Below, one piece after another: positions 7,767-16,011 of a stretch of DNA of 64,000 nucleotides. The notes under the pieces were generated by a model that worked only from the letters and a program-made list of their open reading frames with translations, had not been told where the DNA came from and ran no database searches. The stretch spans positions 2,219,472 through 2,283,471 of the forward strand of contig OX638353.1 in the NCBI GenBank assembly GCA_951813255.1, read 5' to 3'. Numbering within the stretch: the first letter of the stretch is position 1; each line of letters opens with the position of its first letter. This DNA is from an uncultured Dehalococcoidia bacterium (GTDB lineage Bacteria; Chloroflexota; Dehalococcoidia; Lucifugimonadales; JAAXIE01). A program made the translations under genes and the position numbers.

Positions 7767-9137
7767 ATGCTGGGGTCCCTCTTCCGGGTGCAGGACGACT
7801 ATCTGCATCTAGGCTCGCACAGCATTCACTATGCTTGGGTCATAGTGGTGCTGGCGACCATTATGTGGACCATCAGCAGCTCCTTCCGGTTCGCCACCGC
7901 CGTACTGTTGGACCATCTGCAAGACCCAGTGGATGGCTTCGGCTGGGGCTACGCCTGGATCGCCGTCGGCTACAGTATCCAATGGATTATTTCCGCATTC
8001 GCCTCACCCATAATGGGTTGGCTGGGAGACCGTTATGGGCTCCGTCGTCTCTTGGTGCTGGGCGCAGCCCTTTTCGTTCTCGGGATGGTGCTCACCGGTT
8101 ACATGACCGAACTCTGGCAATTCTACCTGTACTTCGGGTTCCTTCTTGGCATAGCCATGACCGTGTTCCAAGTGCCCCTGGTTTCCAGCGTCACCACTTG
8201 GTTCAGGACCAACCTCGGGGCAGCGGTAGGCGGCATGCAAGCCATCCAGAGTCTGGGGACCATTCTGCTTCTGCCGATAGTAGCCCTGCTCTTCAGCATT
8301 TCGGGACTGAGTTGGACTTTCTGGCTTCCGGGCATAATCGGCGGAGCGCTCCTCTTCGTGATAATCCCCTTCTATTTCGATGAGCCGGCCAAGGCAAGGA
8401 TGCGGCCCTATGGGGCCGCTCCAGAAGAGCCCGTGGTACCGGTGCAGAAAAATGCCGAAGCGAAGGTGCGCAACCAGGTCTTCTTTGCGCAAGCGCGACG
8501 CACGGGCGCTTTCTGGAACCTCATCGGCATCCATTGCTGGGCGTGCATGGGACACAACATCTTCATCGTGTTTCTGCTCCCTTGGGCAATACACCAGGAC
8601 ATATCGCGAGGCTCGGCGGTAGCGATTTTCACCGTGATGCAGGTATTCAGCATGCTCGCCCGCTTCTTCGTCCCCATCATGGCGGACCGCATGGGAGCGA
8701 AGAGCATGATGGTGCTGTGTTTCTCGTTGCAGGTGTTCCCGTGCTTGCTGTTGCTCTGGAGTCAAGAGCCGTGGTCGTTCTTCGTGTTCGCGGCCCTCTT
8801 CGGAATAGGGATGGGGGGAGAGGTACCCCTGTTCCCCATCATCAACCGGCAGTACTTCGGCAGTGCGCCCATCGGTGCGGTCTACGGATGGGAGATGTTC
8901 GGAAACGGATGGGGCATGGCACTGGGGCCCATATTCGGGGGGCTGATGATGGACTACGTCGGTTTCGAAGCTGCCGTATTGCTGTCCATGGGATTCAGCG
9001 CGGTTGCAGTGATCTCGGCGGTACTGCTCCCCAAGACCAACAAGGTGTTGACTCCCAATTGGGAGGAGTTCCTGCCTGAATCTCTACGACCGTCCGGGGT
9101 AGCGACGCCTTCCCCTGCCCCATCCTCAAGTCCTTAG
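7767..9137 (+). CDS. MFS transporter (OFA/monocarboxylate-type)
   Basis: A 456-residue protein with twelve hydrophobic helices in two halves joined by a charged loop (about residues 215-260). The MFS loop motif is visible as GWLGDRYGLRRLL after helix 2, with a counterpart MADRMGAKSMM in the second half. The frame stays open upstream to 7719, but ATG 7767 with GAAGG before it fits the family N-terminus best. Relatives export or import small organic acids. Here it lies in line with an amidohydrolase, so uptake of that enzyme's substrate is possible but unproven. Confidence 0.85.
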   Translation: MLGSLFRVQDDYLHLGSHSIHYAWVIVVLATIMWTISSSFRFATAVLLDHLQDPVDGFGWGYAWIAVGYSIQWIISAFASPIMGWLGDRYGLRRLLVLGAALFVLGMVLTGYMTELWQFYLYFGFLLGIAMTVFQVPLVSSVTTWFRTNLGAAVGGMQAIQSLGTILLLPIVALLFSISGLSWTFWLPGIIGGALLFVIIPFYFDEPAKARMRPYGAAPEEPVVPVQKNAEAKVRNQVFFAQARRTGAFWNLIGIHCWACMGHNIFIVFLLPWAIHQDISRGSAVAIFTVMQVFSMLARFFVPIMADRMGAKSMMVLCFSLQVFPCLLLLWSQEPWSFFVFAALFGIGMGGEVPLFPIINRQYFGSAPIGAVYGWEMFGNGWGMALGPIFGGLMMDYVGFEAAVLLSMGFSAVAVISAVLLPKTNKVLTPNWEEFLPESLRPSGVATPSPAPSSSP

Positions 9138-9178
9138 CCCGGCCTCAATTCCATGGGAGGTGGCTCATAGTCGGCAGT

Positions 9179-9661
9179 TTGGTGCGTCCTCTGGAGGCAG
9201 TCCTTACGGTTGAAGACCGGCCCTTCAAACTCGGCGGCCTGATGCCAGTCACCGTGGACCTTTCCGCCCGCCGCGACGTGTCTATACGGGCCGGATGGGT
9301 AGACCTGATATGTCACGAGCAGTGGACGGCCAACTACGTGATTGACGCGCCCACATCATCTCGGCCCGTGGTAGTGGGTGGAGGCGGGCTGCCAGCCAGC
9401 GTTCTGCCCATCCCCAGCGTTCCCAAGAGAGTGATGGAGCAGCTCAAGCAGACCTATGTTCACAGCAGGCTCGTCTTCCTCGAGGCTCTGCACTTGCCAA
9501 CGGGAGCTACTACAACCTACAACGCCCGCTTGGAGATCGTCCACGAGCAGCCTGACCACATCGCGGTCAGCACCGTCACCTGGAGGTTGGACTTGCACCT
9601 CGACCTGACCCGCGCCTTGGACATCCGCAAGAGTTGTCCAGTGGAAGTCGACTTAGACTGA
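9179..9661 (+). CDS. Hypothetical protein, possibly arrestin/Spo0M-like beta-sandwich
   Basis: A protein of up to 160 residues starting at TTG 9179 or GTG 9182; ATG 9242 is the next choice. It has no signal peptide or membrane helix. The alternating pattern TVDLSARRDVSIRAGWVDLICHEQW looks like paired beta strands of arrestin-fold proteins. TTTYNARLEIVHEQPDHIAVSTVTWRL near the end repeats such a strand pair. I do not recognise a family with certainty. It ends 50 bases before the amidohydrolase gene on the same strand and follows the MFS gene by 41 bases, so the three may be co-transcribed. Confidence 0.6.
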   Translation: MVRPLEAVLTVEDRPFKLGGLMPVTVDLSARRDVSIRAGWVDLICHEQWTANYVIDAPTSSRPVVVGGGGLPASVLPIPSVPKRVMEQLKQTYVHSRLVFLEALHLPTGATTTYNARLEIVHEQPDHIAVSTVTWRLDLHLDLTRALDIRKSCPVEVDLD

Positions 9662-9711
9662 CCCTCAGCACTCAACTGGACCGGAAGAGACATGATCGAT
9701 AGGAGGGCGCC

Positions 9712-11313
9712 ATGCCTGACTCCACCATCAAAGCAGACCTCGTCCTTCAGAACGCCAATGTCATTACCATCGACCGCCAGCGTCCCAAGGCCCGTTCGGT
9801 GGCGGTGCGCGACGGCAGGTTCGTCGCCTTGGGCAACGGAGATAACCTCGCTGACCTGGTGGGCCCGGATACCGAGGTCATGGACATCGCTGGCAAGACC
9901 GTCCTGCCCGGCTTCATCGATGCCCACATACACGTGCTCACCAGTGGCACACGGCATGTGATGGCCGCCGACTGCGCCCTGCCCAGCATCACGGCCGTCC
10001 AGGATGCGCTGCGACAGCAGACAGCGGGCGTGCCCCCGGGTCAATGGGTGCAGGGATTCAAGTACGATGACACCAAGACTGCTGAGAACCGCTTCCTCAA
10101 CCGTCACGACCTTGATGCTGTGAGTACAGACCACCCCATACTGGTGGCCCATCGTGCGGGGCACGTCTATTACACCAACAGCCTTGGGCTGGAGCGTGCG
10201 GGGTTCACCCGGGACACGCCCGACCCTCATGGCGGTCGCTTTGGGCGTGACGAGTCCACCGGCGAGCTGAACGGTGTCATGTATGAAAGGGCCGTTGAAC
10301 CCATAACCTACAACCACCTGCCCGTCGTGACTCCCGACATACGTCTCCAAGGCCTGAGGCGCATCTGCGAGATGCTGAACCAGGTAGGGCTCACCAGCGT
10401 CCACGACGCCAAGGTGTCCAATATCGAGTTGGAAACGTATCAGCAGGGCCACCAGAACGGCGACCTGACGTTGCGGGCTTACCTGCTGATGTACCACGAT
10501 CACTTCGAAGCCCTGCGTGACGCAGGGGTGCGCAGCGGGTTCGGCGACGACCGCCTGCGCGTCGGCGGCATCAAGATGGTGGCCGATGGGGCCATCGCAG
10601 CCCGCACGGCCTACCTCTCCGAGCCCTACGTTGGAAGCCCATGCGACCATGGCATCCTTGCCATGAGCGCCGACGAAATCGAGGAGCGCGTGATGCAGGT
10701 GCACCAAGCCGGGTTCCAGGTGTGCATTCACGCCAACGGCGACTCAACCATCGACGCCGTGCTCTCGGCTTACGAGAAGGCCCAGCAGACCTTTCCCCGC
10801 CAAGACCCGCGGCACCGGCTGGAGCACTGTACTGTCGTGAACCCCGACCTACTCCGTCGCATCAAGGCCTTGGGGTGCGTGGCAACCCCTTTCTGTACTT
10901 ACATCTACTACCACGGGGAGAAGATGCCCTTCTATGGCGAAAGCCGGGTGGAATGGATGTTCGCTCAGCGCTCATTCCTCGACTACGGCATCAACGCCAC
11001 AGGCGCAACCGACTATCCTCCCGGACCCTACGAGCCCCTGCTGGGAATCCAGAGCTGTGTTACCCGGACCGATAGCGCAGGACATCTATGGGGAGCCAGC
11101 CAGGCGGTAACGGTCGAGGAAGCCCTGCGCATCTATACCCTGCACGGCGCTTACGCCTCTTTTGAAGAGGACATCAAGGGCTCCATCGAGATTGGGAAGC
11201 TGGCTGACATGGTGGTGCTGGACCAGGACCCAAACGAGATAGACCCCATGACCATCAAGGATATTCCCGTGCTCCGTACGATCGTTGGGGGCAAGACGGT
11301 CTACGAACAGTAG
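9712..11313 (+). CDS. YtcJ-type amidohydrolase
   Basis: A 533-residue metal-dependent hydrolase of the YtcJ/N-substituted formamide deformylase group. It has the small beta-domain first, then GFIDAHIHVLTSG (about 65-77) with the two metal histidines. GIKMVADGAIAARTAYLSEPY follows at about 285-305, VCIHANGDSTIDAVL at about 340, HRLEHCTVV at about 370 and ATDYPPGPYEPLLG at about 430 with the catalytic aspartate. The C-terminus returns to the beta-domain (IGKLADMVVLDQDP). An AGGAGG site precedes the ATG. Members hydrolyse amide or formamide bonds on varied substrates. A second member lies at 46921-48546. Confidence 0.88.
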   Translation: MPDSTIKADLVLQNANVITIDRQRPKARSVAVRDGRFVALGNGDNLADLVGPDTEVMDIAGKTVLPGFIDAHIHVLTSGTRHVMAADCALPSITAVQDALRQQTAGVPPGQWVQGFKYDDTKTAENRFLNRHDLDAVSTDHPILVAHRAGHVYYTNSLGLERAGFTRDTPDPHGGRFGRDESTGELNGVMYERAVEPITYNHLPVVTPDIRLQGLRRICEMLNQVGLTSVHDAKVSNIELETYQQGHQNGDLTLRAYLLMYHDHFEALRDAGVRSGFGDDRLRVGGIKMVADGAIAARTAYLSEPYVGSPCDHGILAMSADEIEERVMQVHQAGFQVCIHANGDSTIDAVLSAYEKAQQTFPRQDPRHRLEHCTVVNPDLLRRIKALGCVATPFCTYIYYHGEKMPFYGESRVEWMFAQRSFLDYGINATGATDYPPGPYEPLLGIQSCVTRTDSAGHLWGASQAVTVEEALRIYTLHGAYASFEEDIKGSIEIGKLADMVVLDQDPNEIDPMTIKDIPVLRTIVGGKTVYEQ

Positions 11314-11394
11314 GGCTTTCGCTGCTTCTTGGCAGCCTGGGGACTGCCCTTGCGGTTACTCCCTTGTGCGGTTGCTGCACCAAGTTGGTTGGTC

Positions 11395-11424
11395 TTGCGA
11401 CGATGTGCCTGCCAGCCGTATAGT
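11395..11424 (+). promoter_or_regulatory. Promoter of the PHP-domain gene
   Basis: TTGCGA (11395-11400), an 18-base spacer and TATAGT (11419-11424) stand six bases before ATG 11431. Transcription would begin at or next to the start codon, which gives a leaderless mRNA; no ribosome site is present. Confidence 0.5.
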
Positions 11425-11430
11425 CTTGGC

Positions 11431-12111
11431 ATGTTTGATTTTCATACGCACACGTTTCTAAGCGATGGCGTTCTTTCGCCCATTGAGCTTATCCGGCGGG
11501 CCCGGGCCGTGGGTTACGAGGTGATGGCCATAACCGACCACGTGGGCTACGGCAACGTCGAGTACGTGGTGAAGACCTTGGTGCAGGACTGCCAAGCAGC
11601 ATCCCAGAGGTGGGATATCCTAGCCTTACCAGGCGTCGAAATCACCCATGTCCCCAAGGAGGACATCGACGCCGTAGCCCGCGACGCCAAGCGTCTGGGT
11701 GCGCGTATCGTTATCGTACACGGAGAGACCATCGTAGAGCCGGTGGAGCCGGGCACGAACCGCGCCGCCATAGCCTCCGACTACGTGGATATACTGGCCC
11801 ACCCGGGCCTCATACAGGTGGAGGATGCCTACCTAGCGGCCAAGAACGGTACCTATCTGGAGGTGACGGCCAGAAAGGGCCACAGCTTGGCCAATGGTCA
11901 CGTGGTCAAGATGGCTAAAGAGGCCGGCGCTACTACGGTCCTGGATTCAGACACACACGAGCCTGGTGATCTGCTGACTCCCGATTTCGCGCACAAGGTA
12001 ATACTCGGCGCTGGCATTGAAGAGCAGCAGATACCCAACATATTGCGAGAGAACCCGCAGAGGTTGTTGCAGAAGCTCGGCGTCCCTCAGGCTGCCAAGA
12101 CGGGCGTCTAG
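11431..12111 (+). CDS. PHP-domain phosphoesterase (histidinol-phosphatase type)
   Basis: A 226-residue protein. MFDFHTHTFLSDG supplies the first metal-binding HxH, MAITDHVGYG the second motif, GVEITHVP the glutamate/histidine motif, ILAHPG the fourth and LDSDTHEPGDLL the last, so the trinuclear metal site of the PHP family is complete. The reading frame is open further upstream to about 11329, but the codons there overlap the promoter, and the family begins at this ATG. The reaction is hydrolysis of a phosphate ester or phosphodiester; the natural substrate is not evident. It is followed by a convergent small gene. Confidence 0.85.
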   Translation: MFDFHTHTFLSDGVLSPIELIRRARAVGYEVMAITDHVGYGNVEYVVKTLVQDCQAASQRWDILALPGVEITHVPKEDIDAVARDAKRLGARIVIVHGETIVEPVEPGTNRAAIASDYVDILAHPGLIQVEDAYLAAKNGTYLEVTARKGHSLANGHVVKMAKEAGATTVLDSDTHEPGDLLTPDFAHKVILGAGIEEQQIPNILRENPQRLLQKLGVPQAAKTGV

Positions 12112-12144
12112 GCAGAGCCCTCAAGCCTTGGCGGAGTGGGAGCT

Positions 12145-12285
12145 CTACGCCTTGCCTATGCGGAACACCTTGGTGCCGCATGTGGGGCAAGTGCCTTGGG
12201 TGGCGGGCCTACCATTCTTCAGTTGAACTTGAGTAGGACCACTTATCTCGCGCTTTGCTCTGCACTTGAAGCAGTATGCTTCCAC
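12145..12285 (-). CDS. Small zinc-ribbon protein (DUF5679 type)
   Basis: A 46-residue protein beginning at GTG 12285 with GGGGAGG seven bases upstream. It reads MEAYCFKCRAKREISG, then LKNGRPATQGTCPTCGTKVF, so two CxxC knuckles frame one zinc site. The family is common in Chloroflexota and actinobacteria, where the function is unknown; a nucleic-acid-linked role is only a guess. It is convergent with the PHP gene (34 bases apart) and lies downstream of its own promoter at 12318-12345. Confidence 0.85.
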   Translation of the reverse strand: MEAYCFKCRAKREISGPTQVQLKNGRPATQGTCPTCGTKVFRIGKA

Positions 12286-12317
12286 AACCAAGCCTCCCCG
12301 CTAGAGGTTACGGGACA

Positions 12318-12345
12318 AGTCTACGTAGATATGTAAACTTGTCAA
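12318..12345 (-). promoter_or_regulatory. Promoter of the DUF5679 gene with a palindrome
   Basis: On the minus strand TTGACA (12345-12340), a 16-base spacer and TAGACT (12323-12318) precede the GTG start by about 33 bases. The perfect palindrome TCTACGTAGA (12320-12329) covers the -10 region and could be an operator. Confidence 0.5.
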
Positions 12346-12397
12346 GGTGATAGGACTATCAAATCGCCATATCTTCAAGCAAAAGGCACGTCGGCAG

Positions 12398-13345
12398 CTA
12401 GGAAGTACTGCCCAGAGGGCAGTAAGGAGACACCGTATCCAACTGGAAGACTAAGGACGGGGTCCACAGGCTCTCCGGCTTGTTGTACCGCAGCACCGCT
12501 AGAAAACGGCCGTCGCTGGTGTAAGCCCTGTACCGCTCCATATATCCCGAATACGAGAGGTTGGGGCCCAAGCTGACCTCTCTGCCCTGGCGTATCAACC
12601 GCTCCGCCGCCCTGGGGACTATGGTGCTCTTCGACTCCAACAGGGCGTAGTCCACAGGCTTGAGGTGCTGTTCCCAACCCGACTCTTCCAGCTCGTCCAG
12701 TGTCACACCCTCTTCGACCCGGAAATGTCCCGATCGCGTGCGAACCAGCTCTGACAGGTACCCGCCACAACCCAGGTTCTCGCCTAGGTCCTGGGCCAGT
12801 GACCGCATGTATACACCGCGCCCGCACATCACTTGCAGGCTGACATCGGGCGGAGAGAAATCCAGTATCTCTATGCTGTGAATCTCCACACGGCGCGGTT
12901 CCCTCTCCACCTCCACCCCAGCGCGGGCAAGCTCGTACAGTCGCTTGCCTTGGTGCTTGAGGGCGCTGTACATGGGGGGCGTCTGCATGATCACACCGCA
13001 GAAGGGCAGCATGGCCTGCTCCACATCGTCACGGCTGATGCCAGTCCAATCTCCCGTACTCGTCACTTCCCCTTCGGAATCATAAGTGGATGTGGTCGTC
13101 CCCAGAGTGACTTTCATGAAGTAGCCTTTAACGCCATCGACGAGGTGCTCCATGAGTCTCGTAGCCTGTCCGAAGCAGACGGGCAGGACCCCCTCAGCCT
13201 GGGGGTCCAGGGTCCCACCGTGTCCCACCCGCTTCTTCTGGCCGGTAAGACGTTTCACACGGCGGACTACATCCATGGACGTACAGCCGCGCGACTTGTT
13301 CACGTTGATAAATCCGTTTATCTGCGTGGGGCGGGCGGTGTTCAC
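12398..13345 (-). CDS. truB: tRNA pseudouridine-55 synthase TruB
   Basis: A 315-residue enzyme that isomerises U55 in the T-loop of tRNAs. GFINVNKSRGCTSMDVV begins the catalytic domain, and GHGGTLDPQAEGVLPVCFG carries the catalytic aspartate of the TruB family. YSALKHQGKRLYELARAG and CGRGVYMRSLAQDLGENLG are further family motifs, followed by a C-terminal PUA-like region. Its ATG overlaps the rbfA stop by four bases, which shows translational coupling in the nusA-infB operon. It is the last gene of that operon. Confidence 0.95.
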   Translation of the reverse strand: MNTARPTQINGFINVNKSRGCTSMDVVRRVKRLTGQKKRVGHGGTLDPQAEGVLPVCFGQATRLMEHLVDGVKGYFMKVTLGTTTSTYDSEGEVTSTGDWTGISRDDVEQAMLPFCGVIMQTPPMYSALKHQGKRLYELARAGVEVEREPRRVEIHSIEILDFSPPDVSLQVMCGRGVYMRSLAQDLGENLGCGGYLSELVRTRSGHFRVEEGVTLDELEESGWEQHLKPVDYALLESKSTIVPRAAERLIRQGREVSLGPNLSYSGYMERYRAYTSDGRFLAVLRYNKPESLWTPSLVFQLDTVSPYCPLGSTS

Positions 13346-13740
13346 TGGCCGCCTCCGGAAACCCGCTCGCTACCGGGCAGGACATCGGATGGTGAGGGGT
13401 CCAGGGCCAGTCCGTCCAGAATCTGGTACATATGCTCAGCTTGGTCAAGCGAGTGGTCCAGCACGAAGGAGATATCGGGCACGTATCGCAAGGAGAGCCG
13501 CTTGGAAAGCTCATGCCTCATGTATCCCGAAGCCGATGTAATGCCGCGCATGGCGGCTTCCTGCACCTGAGGCGAACCCATCACGCTCACAGACACACGG
13601 GCCTTCTTGAGGTCGTTGGTGGTCTCCACCATAGTGACGGAGACGATGCCCGACAGCCTCGGATCTTTGAGGTCTCGCACAATCAGTTGCGCCAGCTCAT
13701 GGCGCAACAGTTCGCTTACTCGCTCACTACGTCTGGTCAT
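13342..13740 (-). CDS. rbfA: 30S ribosome-binding factor RbfA
   Basis: A 132-residue KH-type protein needed for 16S rRNA maturation. The N-terminus (RRSERVSELLRHELAQLIVRDLKDPRL) and the later VSVTMVETTNDLKKARVSVSV are typical. The C-terminal part (RHELSKRLSLRYVPDISFVLD) closes the fold, and a short tail runs into truB. It lies 88 bases after infB in the transcription direction. Confidence 0.93.
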   Translation of the reverse strand: MTRRSERVSELLRHELAQLIVRDLKDPRLSGIVSVTMVETTNDLKKARVSVSVMGSPQVQEAAMRGITSASGYMRHELSKRLSLRYVPDISFVLDHSLDQAEHMYQILDGLALDPSPSDVLPGSERVSGGGQ

Positions 13741-13828
13741 GGTACAGATGCCAAAGAGGCTCGCCGTGGCAGCACAATCAGGCGGCAGTGGTCAGGGTCA
13801 GCAGAGATACCCAGACCCGATGCGTCCC

Positions 13829-15664
13829 TTACGCGTTCCGCGTACGCTCCCGGCGGTAGGCCTGAATCACGTCGCCTTCCTCGAAGTCGGCATAGTTGCC
13901 CATGCTGATACCGCACTCGGTGCCCGCCCCCATCTCGGTGACGTCCTCGCGGAAGTGGCGCAGGCTGGTGATGCCTCCTTCGTGAATAACCTCTCCCTCG
14001 CGCAGCACCCGCACACGGGCACCACGGGTGACCCGGCCTTCTATGACCATGCAGCCAGCGATTTTGCCTGTGCGGCTGGCGGAGAATATGGCCCTGATCT
14101 CGGCCTGTCCGGTGATTATCTCGCGCTGCACCGGTTCCAACATACCCTTCAGGACCACCTCTATGTCCTCAATCATGTGGTAGATGATGTCGTAGCGCTT
14201 TACCTGCACGCCCTCGCGGTCGGCCACCCTCTCCGCACTGGGTTCCGGGTTAGTGGCAAACCCCACAACCATGGCATTAGATGCGCTGGCCAGTAGCACA
14301 TCGCTCTCGGTGATGGTGCCGCTGCCGGCGTGCAGGACACGCACCTTGGCCCCATCCTCGTCCAACTTCTCCAAGGATGCCTTCGCGGCCTCCACACTCC
14401 CCTGCACGTCAGCCTTGAGAATCAGGTTGAGTTCTTTCGCGTCGCTGAGTGCAATTCCAGTATGCACATCCTCCGGACCAATCACCCTAGGACGGGAGCG
14501 TTGGGCATCTTCAACTCGCTGCCTCTCCTCTGCGAGGGCGCGCGCTTCCCGCTCGTTGGCAACGACTGTGAACGGGTCGCCCGCGTCGGGCAGAGACCCG
14601 AATCCCATCACCTCGGCGGGCTGAGCAGGTTCCACTGTCTTCAGACGTTTCCCGTTATCGTCGGCCAGTGCCCGCACACGCCCACGGGCGGTTCCGGCAA
14701 CAATGTGGTCCCCGACATTCAGCGTACCGCTCTGCACCAACACCGTGGCTAGAGGTCCTCGGTTACGGTCGAGCTTGGCCTCAATGATCACACCACGGGC
14801 GGCCCGATGGGGGTCGGCCTTCAACTCGGCCAACTCCGCCACAAGAAGAAGGCTTTCAACCAGGTCCGGGATTCCCTCGCCCGTGGTCGCCGACACAGGA
14901 ACGGATATAACGTCTCCGCCCCAGTCCTCCACCAGCATGTTTTGCTCCGCCAGTTGGCGCTTCACCCGTTCTGCGTCAGCATCCGGACGGTCAATCTTGT
15001 TGATGGCGGCTAGTATAGGAACCTCGGCGGCCTTGGCGTGGTTGATCGCCTCCAGCGTCTGCGGCATCACCCCGTCGTCAGCAGCTACAACAAGCACGGC
15101 AATATCCGTGACCCGCGCCCCGCGAGCGCGTATTGCGGTGAACGCCTCATGACCCGGCGTATCCAGGAAGGTGATCTTCTGTCCGTCATGATCAATCTGG
15201 TATGCGCCGATGCGCTGTGTGATGTGGCCCACCTCGGAGTCCACCACCTTGGTGGCCCGTATGGCGTCCAGAAGGCTGGTCTTTCCGTGGTCGACATGCC
15301 CCAGAATGGTGACCACCGGGGGTCGTGGTTCAAGCTGGGCGGGGTCCTCCGCGCCATCATCCCCAGAGGTGCGTCCGCGGTCTTCGGGGGCGGCCTCAGG
15401 GCGCGCCCGGATGTCGAAAGCAGAGGTCACCAGCAGGGCAACATCGAAGTCGATAACGTTATTCATCGACGCCATAATACCGTTGCGCATCAACTGCTTG
15501 ATCACGTCTATGGGGCTTATACCCGACCTCTCGGCCAGTTCCTTTACCGAGAGTGTCTGAGGCAACAGAAGATAGCGCTGCTTTTGGGCCTCCCCGCGGC
15601 GTCCACCTACAGCGCGAGGTCCCCTTCTGCCTTCTTTAACTAATCCAGTTGCATCCTGCGTCAT
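13829..15664 (-). CDS. infB: Translation initiation factor IF-2
   Basis: A 611-residue GTPase that places initiator tRNA on the 30S subunit. A short N-terminal part with one IF2_N module ([21 protein letters not shown]) is followed by the G domain: GHVDHGKTS (G1, about 119-127), DTPGHEAF (G3) and [11 protein letters not shown] (G4). Domains II-IV follow, ending with [19 protein letters not shown] and [24 protein letters not shown] sequence. The protein lacks the long charged N-terminus of many bacterial IF2s. Its start overlaps the ylxR stop by four bases. Confidence 0.96.
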   Translation of the reverse strand: MTQDATGLVKEGRRGPRAVGGRRGEAQKQRYLLLPQTLSVKELAERSGISPIDVIKQLMRNGIMASMNNVIDFDVALLVTSAFDIRARPEAAPEDRGRTSGDDGAEDPAQLEPRPPVVTILGHVDHGKTSLLDAIRATKVVDSEVGHITQRIGAYQIDHDGQKITFLDTPGHEAFTAIRARGARVTDIAVLVVAADDGVMPQTLEAINHAKAAEVPILAAINKIDRPDADAERVKRQLAEQNMLVEDWGGDVISVPVSATTGEGIPDLVESLLLVAELAELKADPHRAARGVIIEAKLDRNRGPLATVLVQSGTLNVGDHIVAGTARGRVRALADDNGKRLKTVEPAQPAEVMGFGSLPDAGDPFTVVANEREARALAEERQRVEDAQRSRPRVIGPEDVHTGIALSDAKELNLILKADVQGSVEAAKASLEKLDEDGAKVRVLHAGSGTITESDVLLASASNAMVVGFATNPEPSAERVADREGVQVKRYDIIYHMIEDIEVVLKGMLEPVQREIITGQAEIRAIFSASRTGKIAGCMVIEGRVTRGARVRVLREGEVIHEGGITSLRHFREDVTEMGAGTECGISMGNYADFEEGDVIQAYRRERTRNA

Positions 15665-15990
15665 TCAACAGCTCCAACCGAGGGTGGTTCCAGCATTTCT
15701 CCTTCCGTTCTTTCCGGTCCCAGTCTGTCTTGAGCATAGGCCAGCAGTCGCTCCCGGGTCTCCGGAGATACGGAACACTTCAGCACACGGTCCAGCCGGG
15801 TCTTCTTTAGCCCCTCATTCCAGCATTCTGGGTCAAGACAAAGGTAGGCACCCCTGCCGGAAACCTTGCCAATCGGGTCAACCTCAACTGAGCCTCCCAC
15901 CGTCCGCACCAAACGCACCAGTTCACGCTTGCCCGCGCGGCGCCCGCAGGAGAAGCAACTGCGCTCCGGCACATGACGGGGTCTGACCAT
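15661..15990 (-). CDS. ylxR: YlxR-family RNA-binding protein
   Basis: A 109-residue protein. RHVPERSCFSCGRRAGKRELVRLV at the N-terminus is the YlxR signature, and GRGAYLCLDPECWNEGLKKTRLDRVL follows. YlxR is found between nusA and infB in most bacteria and binds RNA, with proposed roles in transcription and RNase P function. It lies 21 bases after nusA and overlaps infB by four bases (ATGA). Confidence 0.92.
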   Translation of the reverse strand: MVRPRHVPERSCFSCGRRAGKRELVRLVRTVGGSVEVDPIGKVSGRGAYLCLDPECWNEGLKKTRLDRVLKCSVSPETRERLLAYAQDRLGPERTEGEMLEPPSVGAVE

Positions 15991-16011
15991 ACGAGCCCCC
16001 TCGTGTTCCAG

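Noticed and set aside
9517..10731. A 404-codon minus-strand frame opposite the YtcJ amidohydrolase gene
   Set aside because: It has no family resemblance, and long open antisense frames are expected from the codon use of this high-GC genome; the + strand gene is complete and conserved.
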